Shown: in pieces, positions 49,995-58,968 of the stretch
How positions within the stretch are numbered: the first letter of the stretch is position 1
How the letters are laid out: the number at the start of each line of letters is the position of its first letter
NCBI GenBank assembly: GCA_964620445.1
Contig: CAZUHB010000001.1
Span: 1-64,000, forward strand
DNA: 64,000 bases
Origin: CAZUHB01 sp964620445
GTDB taxonomy: Bacteria > Planctomycetota > B15-G4 > CAYZWU01
Reading direction: 5' to 3'
Translations under genes and position numbers: made by a program
The notes under the pieces: model-generated
Databases searched by the model: none
Seen by the model: the letters and a program-made list of their open reading frames with translations, nothing else
Told to the model about the DNA's origin: nothing

Positions 49995-50989
49995 GAGAGG
50001 TCTCCCATCTTGAGTTCGAGCAGGTCGACGAGCGGTCCGAAGGGAGGTGTGGACGCGATCGGATTCGAGCGGATGTCGGCAAGGGTCTTGGGAACGCTGG
50101 CGAGGAAATGGTTGATCCCCCTCACCAGCCCCTGAAAGGCGAAGGTGCCCAGCGCCTTGACATTGCGCTGCAGCGCCACGATGTGGAACTGCTCGTGCGC
50201 CTCGTCGTCGCTTTCGGGAATCGCGACACCCGCAGCGCGGGCCGCGGCGATGTAATCGGCGAGGAGCGTGTCCGCCACGCCGTCGGGCAGGGCGGTGTAC
50301 GAATCGCGGAGCAGGGAGGCGATGTCGTAGAAGGGCGAGGCCATGAGGGCGTCCTGAAAATCGACGAGAACGATTTTTTCTCCCTTCACCATGATGTTTC
50401 TGCTGTGGAAGTCCCTGTGGTTGAGCACCCGTCGAAGGGCCGACACTCCTTCGACGATCGATCGATAGGCCGCATCGACCGCGTCCGATTCGGCGCGTGA
50501 CAGGGGACCTGACCGTTCCAGGCCGTGGCGCCGCGCGAAATCGAGTTCGAAGGAGAGCCGCTCCTGGCCGAGCCGGCGGCCGAAGATCTGCGGGAAGGCG
50601 AGTTCGAGACCGGGCCGCGCGGTCTGGATGCGGATCACGTTCTCGATGGCGAGATCGTAGAGGTTGCGGGGAAAGACAGGAGCCGTGGCCGCATCGGAGA
50701 GCAGGGTGTCTCCCAGGTCTTCCAGGATCAGCAATCCCTCGGCGCGTCTCGAGTGTATCAGCCGCGGCACGGGGCAACCGAGCGTCTGAAAGAGCCTCGA
50801 TGCGGCGAGGAAGGTTTCGGCGCTGCGGCGGGCCGAACTCCTGTCGAAAACCATCATGATCAGCGACGGCCCACCGCTCTCCGCTCGCGGCCTGAGGCGA
50901 AAGTACTTCCGCCGCGACGCGTCCCCCCGCAAGGGGATCCTGATGTACCGGTCAAGGGGAAAGTCTTGTGTTCCTTCGCGCTCGGTCAT
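49991..50989 (-). CDS. AmgK-like sugar (MurNAc/GlcNAc) kinase
   Basis: 332 aa of the aminoglycoside-phosphotransferase fold. The N-terminal lobe has GDASRRKYFRLRP, as in AmgK, and LILEDLGDTLL. The catalytic loop is LNHRDFHSRNIMV with the HxDxxxxN pattern, followed by the metal-binding LVDFQDALMASPFYDIAS. AmgK phosphorylates MurNAc at the anomeric position, feeding MurU to rebuild UDP-MurNAc and bypass de novo synthesis. The 4-nt overlap with the MurU-like gene supports the pairing. Other APH-fold kinases remain possible. Confidence 0.8.
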   Translation of the reverse strand: MTEREGTQDFPLDRYIRIPLRGDASRRKYFRLRPRAESGGPSLIMMVFDRSSARRSAETFLAASRLFQTLGCPVPRLIHSRRAEGLLILEDLGDTLLSDAATAPVFPRNLYDLAIENVIRIQTARPGLELAFPQIFGRRLGQERLSFELDFARRHGLERSGPLSRAESDAVDAAYRSIVEGVSALRRVLNHRDFHSRNIMVKGEKIVLVDFQDALMASPFYDIASLLRDSYTALPDGVADTLLADYIAAARAAGVAIPESDDEAHEQFHIVALQRNVKALGTFAFQGLVRGINHFLASVPKTLADIRSNPIASTPPFGPLVDLLELKMGDLS

Positions 50990-51921
50990 AGTCGGATCCC
51001 TCCTTCAATGAATCGGTCCCGTACGGGCCCACTGATCCGCGCCAAAATAGAGTCGAGATAATCGTCCGGCCGCGGCCGGCCGCGGGTTGAGTCCCGCAAC
51101 TCGAGGGAGAACGTCGCCTCTCCGGGGAGAGCATCGAGCCGGTCCATCACGGCCTCCCAGTCGATATTGCCTTCGCCTGGTGGAAGGTGTTCGTCCTTGC
51201 CGCCGCCGTTGTCGTGGACGTGAAAATGACGCGTGCGGCGGAGCACCCTGTCGAGAAGGTCTCTTTGCGCGGCATCATCGCTCGACATGCCGCACGTTCT
51301 GTCCCGCGCCGCCTTGCCGCGGGCGGTCTCTCCGGCGGCAGCCCGGGCGCGGTGGATATGCAGGTGGCCCAGATCGATGCAGAAACCGACGCGGTCCGGG
51401 GGAGTCGCACCGCCCACCTCGTCGAGTTCCTCGAGAGACTCGGCCACGTGGGGCGTGTTTTCGAGGAGCAGGCTTCCCGAGAAATCGCTCACCTCGCGCA
51501 GCAACTCTTCCACTCCGTCGATGAACAGCCTCGCGTCTGCAGATGCCCCGTTCGTGTGCCCCATGTGGACCACCACGGCGGGCGAATCGATCGCCGCCGC
51601 CACCGACAGGAGGGCCTTGGTCGAGGCGAGCGCCCGGGCGCGGCGGTCGACAGCCCGATCGCCGAGCGCATAGGTGTCACCGGCGATCAACTCTTCGAGC
51701 GACATGTAGAAGGGAGCGTGAAAGGCCGCTGTCTTCATCCCTCTCTCGCCGACCGTCTCCAGGAGTTCCAGTGCGCGATCGAGGTCGTGAATCGGAAAGT
51801 GCTGCGGCGCGGCGAAGATCTCGAGCGACGAGAATCCCGCCTCCGAAGCCGCGGCGAGGATGTCGCCGTTCAGAGTCGAGAGGGCGAAGAGATGTGTGGA
51901 TAGCGTCGGTACGAGTTTCAT
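50986..51921 (-). CDS. xylose-isomerase-like TIM-barrel protein
   Basis: 311 aa from ATG 51921; the frame runs 49 codons further upstream but without support. TIM-barrel sugar phosphate isomerase/endonuclease IV superfamily. Metal-binding positions appear in AAFHAPFYMS, VVVHMGHTNG, LLLENTPH, FCIDLGHLHIHRA and HFHVHDNGGGKDEH, ending with LELRDSTRG. The substrate cannot be told from sequence: a sugar isomerase or epimerase is likely. First in the chain with the amgK- and murU-like genes (ATGA overlap), so a role in amino-sugar metabolism is plausible. No clear ribosome site was seen. Confidence 0.78.
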   Translation of the reverse strand: MKLVPTLSTHLFALSTLNGDILAAASEAGFSSLEIFAAPQHFPIHDLDRALELLETVGERGMKTAAFHAPFYMSLEELIAGDTYALGDRAVDRRARALASTKALLSVAAAIDSPAVVVHMGHTNGASADARLFIDGVEELLREVSDFSGSLLLENTPHVAESLEELDEVGGATPPDRVGFCIDLGHLHIHRARAAAGETARGKAARDRTCGMSSDDAAQRDLLDRVLRRTRHFHVHDNGGGKDEHLPPGEGNIDWEAVMDRLDALPGEATFSLELRDSTRGRPRPDDYLDSILARISGPVRDRFIEGGIRL

Positions 51922-52096
51922 AAGGGTTGCAGCACCTGGTTGAACGCGATGGCCGCGATTTGTCCGCCACGGCGGCCGATTGTGCGCCATTGAGGGGGAT
52001 TGTAATAAAAACGCTCCCGTTGATGAAGCGAAAGCCGCCGATATGCTATGATCATTCCCTGTTCGCACGATTCAAGAATCGGAGGCTCACCACGAG

Positions 52097-53740
52097 ATGG
52101 GCGGTCCAAGTTCAGCAAACACGAATAAACTCTCCGGCCGGATCCCGGCGATCGTGACAGCGATCCCGCTGATCTGTTTGATCTTCTCGTCTTTTCTCCT
52201 GGTTGCGGGCGATGCGGGGGCCGCGGAGCCGCCTCGAGTGTCGGCCCAGGAGGGCGACGACGAGCTCGTGATGGAATTCAAACGCTTCTACAGCAAGGAC
52301 CGGTCGGTGCGGGAGCGCATCGAAGCGATCCTCGTTCTCGACGGTGTGAACACGGTGGAGGCGACGAAGACCCTCAGCGAGGTCTTCGATGACGAGGACT
52401 TCAAGGTGAGGCAAGCGGCGATCGAAACGATCGGCTCCTACGATGGGCCGGGCTCGGCGCAGTTTCTCATCGAAACTTTCCTGACCAACAAGCGCGAGAA
52501 GAACGCGCAGCGGAAGGCGTGCGCCGCCGAAACGCTCGGGCTGATGGGATCGGTCGCCGCCGTGGGCCCGCTGGCGGAGACCTTCAGGCGCACGAAGGAC
52601 TGGGACCTGAAACGGGCCATCGCCACCGCTCTGGGCGGGATCAAGGCGGAGGAGGGGATTCCGGTCCTTCTCGGACTCCTCGGCGACAAGGATGCCACAC
52701 TGAGGATCACGGCGATCGACGCGCTGGCGGCGACAAAGATGCCGGCTCTCTGCCAGGACGAGATCTTTCGCGTCATGGCCGAGGACAGCAACTGGCAGGT
52801 TCGGGCCGCGGCGATCGAAGCGGCCAGGTCCCTGCGCACCAGGGAGTGCATCCAGCCGCTGATCGACCGCCTCCGCGAGGAAGAGGGCCGCTTGCGGGGC
52901 GACGCCTACCTGGTGCTGAAGGACCTCACATTCAACACCTATTCCGAGGACGCCGAGCAGTGGCAGAAATTCTGGGACCGCGCCAAGGATACCTACGAGC
53001 TGCCCGACTATGACAAGGTGATGGCGTCGAGGAAAAAGCGCGAGCGCGAGGGGACGCGTTACAAGGAGGCTGCGGCCCAGTTCGTCGGGATTCCGACCAA
53101 ATCGAAACGGATCATTTTCGTGATCGACATCTCGGGCTCGATGGAGACGCAGGTCGTGGAGATCGACCGTTTCCGGGCCAACGGGAAGGACTACGCCTCC
53201 TTTCAGCGTCTCGAGATCGTCAAGACGGAGCTGATCAACACGATCGAAAATCTAAACTCCAACGTGGAGTTCAACATCCTTGCCTTCGCAACGAAGCTGA
53301 AGTGGTGGAAGAAGAAGCTCGTCGGATCGAACATCCTGAACCGGAACTCGGCGATCAAGTTCGTGAGAGGGCTGAAACCGCTCGGCGGGGCGATGGCCGG
53401 ATTCCGTTCGCGCGCCGGCCTGAGCCAGGCAGCGCTCGAGGAGGGCAAGACCAACACATTCGGCGCGCTCATGGCCGCCCTCGGCGTACCCGAGGAGTCG
53501 TCGAGCAGAACCTATGACCGGAATCTCAAGTCCGACGTGGACACGATCTACTTTCTGTCCGACGGCGCGCCCACCGTTGGAAAGGTGATCGATCAGGACG
53601 AGATCCTGGCCGAGGTGAAAAGGGTCAACAAGGTGCGCAAGATCGTTCTGCACACGATCGCGATCGGCGACTTCCGGAAGACACTCATGAAAGCTCTTGC
53701 CAAGGGGAACGGCGGAGTCTACGTCGATCTGGGCAAGTGA
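52097..53740 (+). CDS. secreted HEAT-repeat plus von Willebrand A protein
   Basis: 547 aa. A membrane/signal segment lies at about 16-43, then 5-6 HEAT repeats (55-270; EVFDDEDFKVRQAAIETIG, LLGDKDATLRITAIDALA, DSNWQVRAAAIEAARSL). A linker leads to a VWA domain (335-547) with the MIDAS motif FVIDISGSME (342-350), a downstream Thr and FLSDGAPTVG. VWA with MIDAS binds protein ligands through a metal ion. Probably a periplasmic scaffold. CGGAGG lies about 12 nt before ATG. It converges on trmJ with a 1-nt gap. Confidence 0.85.
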   Translation: MGGPSSANTNKLSGRIPAIVTAIPLICLIFSSFLLVAGDAGAAEPPRVSAQEGDDELVMEFKRFYSKDRSVRERIEAILVLDGVNTVEATKTLSEVFDDEDFKVRQAAIETIGSYDGPGSAQFLIETFLTNKREKNAQRKACAAETLGLMGSVAAVGPLAETFRRTKDWDLKRAIATALGGIKAEEGIPVLLGLLGDKDATLRITAIDALAATKMPALCQDEIFRVMAEDSNWQVRAAAIEAARSLRTRECIQPLIDRLREEEGRLRGDAYLVLKDLTFNTYSEDAEQWQKFWDRAKDTYELPDYDKVMASRKKREREGTRYKEAAAQFVGIPTKSKRIIFVIDISGSMETQVVEIDRFRANGKDYASFQRLEIVKTELINTIENLNSNVEFNILAFATKLKWWKKKLVGSNILNRNSAIKFVRGLKPLGGAMAGFRSRAGLSQAALEEGKTNTFGALMAALGVPEESSSRTYDRNLKSDVDTIYFLSDGAPTVGKVIDQDEILAEVKRVNKVRKIVLHTIAIGDFRKTLMKALAKGNGGVYVDLGK

Positions 53741-53741
53741 C

Positions 53742-54482
53742 TCAGCCACGCCTGTTCATGACATGCCTCAGATGGCGAAACGCGGCAAGGATATTGCGCG
53801 TGTCGCGCGTCTCGATCTCGCCCGAGTGAACGAGACGCCGGATCGTGTCGCGCAACGGCTTCTCCCGCGCGTCGGTGAGGTATCCCGACTCGGCGAGGAG
53901 CGACGCGGCAGTCTTCTCGATCCGCAGCTTGTCGTCCGTGCTGGAGAACTCGCGCCTGTCGTTTCCCTCGGCCAGGGCGGGTTTCGCTCCCGAGAAAAAG
54001 GCGTGGCAGACGAGCAGAACCGCCTGGGCCAGGTTCAGCGACATGCAGTCGGGGTGGGTGGGTATACCGACCAGATGCTGGCAGAGGGACAGATCTTCGT
54101 TCGAGAGGCCGTGATCCTCGGGACCGAAGAGGACGGCGCTCCGTATCGCGGCATGGGAGCGCGCGGAGTAGACCGCGTGAGCCTCGTTTGGCGTGAGGCG
54201 CTGATTCTTGAACCGTGTCCGCGCGGTGACCCCGAAGATGAGGTGCCGGTCGGCGACAGCGTCCTCGAGAACGGGCACGACGCGGGCGCGGTCGAGAATG
54301 TCCTTCGAATGGGGGGCCATGTCGTATGTTTCCCGGCAGCGGAAATCAGGGGGCGACACGAGCACGAGGTCGGTGAATCCCGTGTTCTTCATGGCGCGTG
54401 CCACTGATCCGATGTTCCTCTTGCCAGCCGGGCGCACGAGGATGACGGCGATATCGTCGAACCGCAGCGAGGGGGCCTTCAT
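53742..54482 (-). CDS. trmJ: tRNA/rRNA 2'-O-methyltransferase, TrmJ-like
   Basis: 246 aa from ATG 54482; the frame extends to 54530, but that start has no ribosome site and the shorter form matches the family. SPOUT fold: IAVILVRPAGKRNIGSVARA at the start, SAVLFGPEDHGLSNEDL, then HPDCMSLNLAQAVLLVCHAF, the knot motif of TrmJ. The C-terminal helical extension (about 160-246) also fits TrmJ. It methylates the ribose at position 32 of certain tRNAs. Single gene, convergent with the HEAT-VWA gene. Confidence 0.88.
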   Translation of the reverse strand: MKAPSLRFDDIAVILVRPAGKRNIGSVARAMKNTGFTDLVLVSPPDFRCRETYDMAPHSKDILDRARVVPVLEDAVADRHLIFGVTARTRFKNQRLTPNEAHAVYSARSHAAIRSAVLFGPEDHGLSNEDLSLCQHLVGIPTHPDCMSLNLAQAVLLVCHAFFSGAKPALAEGNDRREFSSTDDKLRIEKTAASLLAESGYLTDAREKPLRDTIRRLVHSGEIETRDTRNILAAFRHLRHVMNRRG

Positions 54483-54663
54483 TTTTTCACGCACTCCAAA
54501 GACGACCGGAATCGAAACGTCCGCCATCATAGGACATTGTTCCCGCGGACGGTAGCCAAACCCTGCCGGCCCGCGCCCGGCTTGACAGGGACCGTGGCGT
54601 GTGTAGAGTATTCTTTTGCGGGCGTGTCGTTTTTTCTGGTGCTGTCATTCGCGGAGAGGGACC

Positions 54664-56610
54664 ATGATGAGATCGGTCGAATGGTTGTGTCGGGTCGCTT
54701 TCGTTCTCGTCGCCATACTCGCCTGGGCTGCTACTCCGGTCCATTGCGACGAGATTCTCGACGTGTCCAGGGGCGGTCAGGATGGCCAGGATTCTTACGG
54801 CGGACGGGGCTATGCCGTGCGTTATTCCCTGCCCCGATCGGCGCCCAAATGGTGGGCGATCAGCGTGAACATCCATGGCGAATCGTACGGCAGCGGGGTG
54901 GGGATCAGCGATTTCTTCACCATCTCCTTCATGGATATGGACGGCAAGGTCTACGCCCGGTCGAAACATCCGATCACGCTCTTCGACGCGACACCCGAGT
55001 GGAAGATGGTGCGCATCACACCCACCGAACTTCCGCCCGAGTTCTGGATCGTCGTCGATTTCAACGCGACGGAACAGAAGGGGGTCTTCATCGGCAACGC
55101 CAACACGGGCGGCGGGCAATCGATGCTGACCGACGAGAACTGCAAGCTCTATCCGATCGCCGAGGATGACGGATCGAAGCGGCCGATCGACTGGTGCATC
55201 TCTGTTCGGGTGCGCAACAAGTACAAGGGGAAAATGGTGCGCTACGATCCTGACGCGCCGCCGCTCAACAAGATCGAGGCCGAGGCGACCGAGGGGGAGG
55301 AAAAGACGCAGGAGACCGATCACTTCACCTTTGTCTACACCAAGCTCGACGATGTGTGGGGGGTGTCGGTGACCAAACTCCTCGAGACCGCCCGTCAGGG
55401 ATTTGTCGAACGTTTCGGCCTGGCCTTCCCGGAGAGGATCACCGTTGTCGCCGGCATGGACAAGACCAAGGCGACCGCCGTAGAGGTGCGCGACGCGCAA
55501 ACACTGGCCTGGAACGTGAAGGCCCGCAACGAACTCCTCCCGATTCACCGGGGAGGGTGCTACATGCATGTCCTCTCCTATTGCCGCGAACTCGCCAGGC
55601 TCGGCCTGCTGAACACGCTGGCAGACTGCCGCCTCATGCCGGACGGAATGGAAGAAGGGATCGCCACCTATCTGGGAGGGGAGATCGTCCGGTACGTGGA
55701 TACGCGGTGCGGCCAGAAACTCTGGCCGGTCCAGTTCACCTATCTCCGGCAGGAAGGGCCGGGCCAGGTGAAGGAGTGGGTCGAGGAGACGCCGGACGGA
55801 ACCGCCCAGCGATACACGGCGCTCCTGCAGAACCTCGACGTACTGGTCAACAAGGAACGCCACGGCGCGGCCCTGAAGACCCTCTTCGAGGGGCGCGTGC
55901 CTGTGCGCGAGTTCATGAAGGGATTGAGCCGGGAAACAGGTGCCATCGAGGGCGTCGTCCTTCCCGAGGATCTCTTTCCAAAGGAGTTCGTCGAACCGGC
56001 CTTCGTATGGCTCTTCGCGAAACCCGGCTTCGAGCAGATCGCCGCCTACAAGGGGCTTCGGGCGAAACGCTTCAAGAGCGGCGTGCTCCTCTCCTACGAC
56101 GACAACAGGGCGGAGAAGGTGATCCCCCTCGAGGAGGGATTCACTTTCATGTGCCACACTCCGCCCGGTTCGTGGTCGGTCGGCTCCGTGCGGTTCTTCG
56201 GAAACCGTTCAGTGGGCGCCGACGGTAAACCGGCCGGCGGGGGGGGGACGGTCCGCTTCAATTTCATGAAGACCGACATGGCGCCGATCGGCGCGATCGA
56301 CATCGCTGTGGAAAATATCAAGGCTGGCAAACCGGGCTGGAAAACCTTCGACGGTTCAGGGGAGTTTCTCCTCGAGGGACCCTTCCTGGTCCATGTGACC
56401 CTGGGCGAATCGGGTCGAGGAGCGGTCGAGATCGGATGTGATGAGAGCGGCGGGGGCGGCCATTGTTTCCGGCTCGTGCCCGGTTCTCATGCCGACGCCG
56501 AGAGGGGCCACGACTGGATGATGCGTCTCGTCCTGGAGAACGCAAAAGAGATCGACCGGAAGAAACTGGACGGATTGCTCCGCGAATTCCGGAAGACGCT
56601 GACCCGCTAG
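54664..56610 (+). CDS. secreted protein with degenerate metallopeptidase-like region
   Basis: 648 aa from ATG 54664 (GGAGAGGGACC upstream). The signal peptide runs to about 28 (LVAILAWAATPVHC). N-terminal beta-rich domain to about 190. A middle region (220-400) resembles gluzincin peptidases: the family helix HExxH is replaced by HVLSYCREL (302-310). A second motif PDGMEEGIATYL (326-337) matches the usual 'WLNEGLAEYL'. The C-terminal part (490-600) is beta-rich with a Gly-rich stretch encoded by nine Gs (56239-56247). Probably catalytically dead and used for binding. No other family recognised. Confidence 0.75.
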   Translation: MMRSVEWLCRVAFVLVAILAWAATPVHCDEILDVSRGGQDGQDSYGGRGYAVRYSLPRSAPKWWAISVNIHGESYGSGVGISDFFTISFMDMDGKVYARSKHPITLFDATPEWKMVRITPTELPPEFWIVVDFNATEQKGVFIGNANTGGGQSMLTDENCKLYPIAEDDGSKRPIDWCISVRVRNKYKGKMVRYDPDAPPLNKIEAEATEGEEKTQETDHFTFVYTKLDDVWGVSVTKLLETARQGFVERFGLAFPERITVVAGMDKTKATAVEVRDAQTLAWNVKARNELLPIHRGGCYMHVLSYCRELARLGLLNTLADCRLMPDGMEEGIATYLGGEIVRYVDTRCGQKLWPVQFTYLRQEGPGQVKEWVEETPDGTAQRYTALLQNLDVLVNKERHGAALKTLFEGRVPVREFMKGLSRETGAIEGVVLPEDLFPKEFVEPAFVWLFAKPGFEQIAAYKGLRAKRFKSGVLLSYDDNRAEKVIPLEEGFTFMCHTPPGSWSVGSVRFFGNRSVGADGKPAGGGGTVRFNFMKTDMAPIGAIDIAVENIKAGKPGWKTFDGSGEFLLEGPFLVHVTLGESGRGAVEIGCDESGGGGHCFRLVPGSHADAERGHDWMMRLVLENAKEIDRKKLDGLLREFRKTLTR

Positions 56611-56666
56611 CGGCCGAAGATACCGACCTGTAATTCTCGAATCGGGAGGATGAAAAAGGTGGTGAC

Positions 56667-57872
56667 GTGATTCGATCCGATTCTGGTCCGAACGACGCCG
56701 GCGTCGACCGTCCATTGCCGATCACGTCGTGGGCACTCTACGATTTTGCCAACACGATCTTCTATGCCGTGGTGGTGACCCGATTCCTGCCGCCCCATAT
56801 TCTCGATTTGACCGGCAAGCATACGTTCATCAACTGGGGATTCGTGCCCGCCATGCTCGCCGCCGCTTTCGTGGCGCCCTGGCTGGGCGGTTTCGTGGGA
56901 CACCGCGGTTTTTCCAAGAACGCCGTCATCCTCTTGACCGGCCTCTGCGCGGCGTCGACGGCGTGCCTTGCGGCGGTGCAAAGCCCCTGGGCGCTCGTTG
57001 GTGTGTTCGCCGCGGCCCAGGTCTTTTACCAGCTCGCCCTCGTTCCCTACAACAACCTGCTCCCCGCCGTCGCCTCTCCGAAGAAGATGGGACGCGTGTC
57101 GGGCCTCGGTGTGGGACTCGGTTACGTCGGAGTGATCGTGAGTCTCTGGTCGGTCGAGAAGTTGATGGACTTCTACCCCGGTTACTCCACCGCCTACCTG
57201 TCGGCCGCGGTGCTCTTTGCGCTTTTTACCATTCCGTTGTGGTTGTTCGTCCCCGAAAAGCCTCTGGAACAGAAGAAGCCACGTCCCGGCTTGCGCGATT
57301 ATGTCTCCCTTCTCAAGGACAAGACACGCGCCCGGTTCATCATCGGTAATTTCCTTTGCGCCGATGCTCTCAACGCGATCTTCATTTTCATGGTTCCCTT
57401 TCTGTCAAAGGGGCTCGGCTATGACGGATCGACGATCAAGAACACCCTGATCTGCCTGAATTTGGCCGCCTTTCCAGGTGGGCTCCTTTGCGGCTGGGTG
57501 GCCGATGCTTTCACACCGCGCCGGACGATGATCTTCTCGGCGGTCCTGCTGGGAAGCGCCGTGGGAATCGCTCAGTTCTCGGGCGTCGAGGGGCTGACTT
57601 TCTGGTCGATCGTCATTCTCGGAGGACCGGGGGTCGCGGGCCTCTGGGTTGCAGGACGGAAGTGGGTGGTTCAGCTCGCTCCGGAGGGAGAAACGGGCAG
57701 TCTTTTCGGCGTGTACGGTCTGACCAACAAGCTCTCCCTGCTGAATTTCGTCCTCTTTTCGCTCCTCGCCGACTGGACCGGGGGATACGCCTGGTCGGTG
57801 CTCGTGCTGCTCGTTTCTCTGGGAGTGGGGATCTACTTCCTCTGGATCGCCGTGCCGCCCCGTTCCGATTGA
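56667..57872 (+). CDS. MFS transporter, UMF1/Atg22-like
   Basis: 401 aa from GTG 56667 with about 12 membrane helices. SWALYDFANTIFYAVVVTRFLP at the start is the UMF1 signature ('WalYDwAnSaf..'). The loop after TM2 (GFVGHRGFSKNAV) and the paired LCGWVADAFTPRR after TM8 are major-facilitator loops. A cytoplasmic linker (EKPLEQKKPRPG) separates the halves. Substrate unknown; the family includes amino-acid effluxers. It follows the degenerate peptidase gene by 56 nt and abuts the convergent M50 gene. Confidence 0.88.
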   Translation: MIRSDSGPNDAGVDRPLPITSWALYDFANTIFYAVVVTRFLPPHILDLTGKHTFINWGFVPAMLAAAFVAPWLGGFVGHRGFSKNAVILLTGLCAASTACLAAVQSPWALVGVFAAAQVFYQLALVPYNNLLPAVASPKKMGRVSGLGVGLGYVGVIVSLWSVEKLMDFYPGYSTAYLSAAVLFALFTIPLWLFVPEKPLEQKKPRPGLRDYVSLLKDKTRARFIIGNFLCADALNAIFIFMVPFLSKGLGYDGSTIKNTLICLNLAAFPGGLLCGWVADAFTPRRTMIFSAVLLGSAVGIAQFSGVEGLTFWSIVILGGPGVAGLWVAGRKWVVQLAPEGETGSLFGVYGLTNKLSLLNFVLFSLLADWTGGYAWSVLVLLVSLGVGIYFLWIAVPPRSD

Positions 57873-58898
57873 TCAGCGGTCCTTCTTTTTGTACTTGTCC
57901 ACCATCTTGAGGAATTCCTGCGAAGCCTGGTCGAGATGGCGCTCGATCTCCTCGTCGGGGATTTTTTTCTGGCGGCCCGTGTTCGTGTCAGCGCCTCTCT
58001 CGGACTTCTCCTCATCGGTCCAGGACGCGTCGATCACGTCCGCCTCGATAGGGCCCGGGCGTGACGATCCGCCCCCGTTCTTTCCGGTGCCGCGTTGCCA
58101 GCCGGCGTTCGTGAAGGGTCCGAATCCCTGCGCCGCGGCGCGGAGGAATTCCCGTTTGCGCACGGCGTAGAGTTCCGAAGAACCCGCCCAGAAGACGAAG
58201 AGGCAGATCAGCGTCGGCAGGGAGATGAGTTTTCCGTTGAAGAGAAGTACGATGATGCCCGCGGCAGCCACGTATTTTCCGACTTTCACGGCCGTTGCGG
58301 TCGCCCTGAGGTAGGGCATTTTGCAGGCCAGGAGAGCACGCAGAACGCGGCCGCCGTCGAGGGGAAAGGCGGGCACGAGATTGACCGTTCCCAGGGCGGT
58401 GTTGATGGCGATCACGATGACCGCGAAGTCGAGCGGAAAGCCCCCCTCGACGAATGTCCGGATCAAACCCTCTTGAATCGAGGCGATCCGCTCCGTACCT
58501 CCCGCCAGCCATGCCAGCAGAACGGTGGCCAGGGTGATGGCGAAATTGACCGCGGGGCCCGCCAGCGCGACGCGCAGCTCGACGCCCGGCTCCTCGGGGA
58601 TCTCGGCGAGGCGCGCCATCCCTCCCAGGGGCCAGAGGGTGATGTCGATCACGCGGATCCCGAGCGCCTTGGCCGCGAGGGAGTGTCCCAGTTCGTGAAG
58701 AACCACAAAGAGGAAGAGAAGGAGCAGAAGGAGAAGGTTGAGCGCCCCCATTGCCCAGCTCCGCGACAACCAAGCCGCCTGCAGGGAGAAGAGGAGGATC
58801 ATGGCCACGAAGATGATGTGGACCTTGATGTCTATGCCGAAAACCCTGCAGATCCTGTATGACCACGCAAGGCGATAGGGAAGGGGAAATCCGGGCAA
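57873..58898 (-). CDS. site-2 protease family (M50) membrane metallopeptidase
   Basis: 341 aa from TTG 58898, chosen because AAGGAGG lies 5 nt upstream; longer readings would overlap the neighbouring gene. About six membrane helices. The zinc ligands are HELGH (68-72) and the Asp in LVPAFPLDGGRVLRA, with the family's GGMARL loop between. It lacks PDZ and CBS domains and has a polar, charged C-terminal tail of about 90 aa. The family cuts transmembrane substrates, usually anti-sigma factors or signal-peptide remnants. Follows the repeat-protein gene by 70 nt. Confidence 0.92.
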   Translation of the reverse strand: MPGFPLPYRLAWSYRICRVFGIDIKVHIIFVAMILLFSLQAAWLSRSWAMGALNLLLLLLLFLFVVLHELGHSLAAKALGIRVIDITLWPLGGMARLAEIPEEPGVELRVALAGPAVNFAITLATVLLAWLAGGTERIASIQEGLIRTFVEGGFPLDFAVIVIAINTALGTVNLVPAFPLDGGRVLRALLACKMPYLRATATAVKVGKYVAAAGIIVLLFNGKLISLPTLICLFVFWAGSSELYAVRKREFLRAAAQGFGPFTNAGWQRGTGKNGGGSSRPGPIEADVIDASWTDEEKSERGADTNTGRQKKIPDEEIERHLDQASQEFLKMVDKYKKKDR

Positions 58899-58968
58899 TG
58901 ATGCCTCCTTGACGCGGGGCTTTTCTGTTTCGACCGCGACCTCGCGGTAGGCCGATATGGCGTAACCT

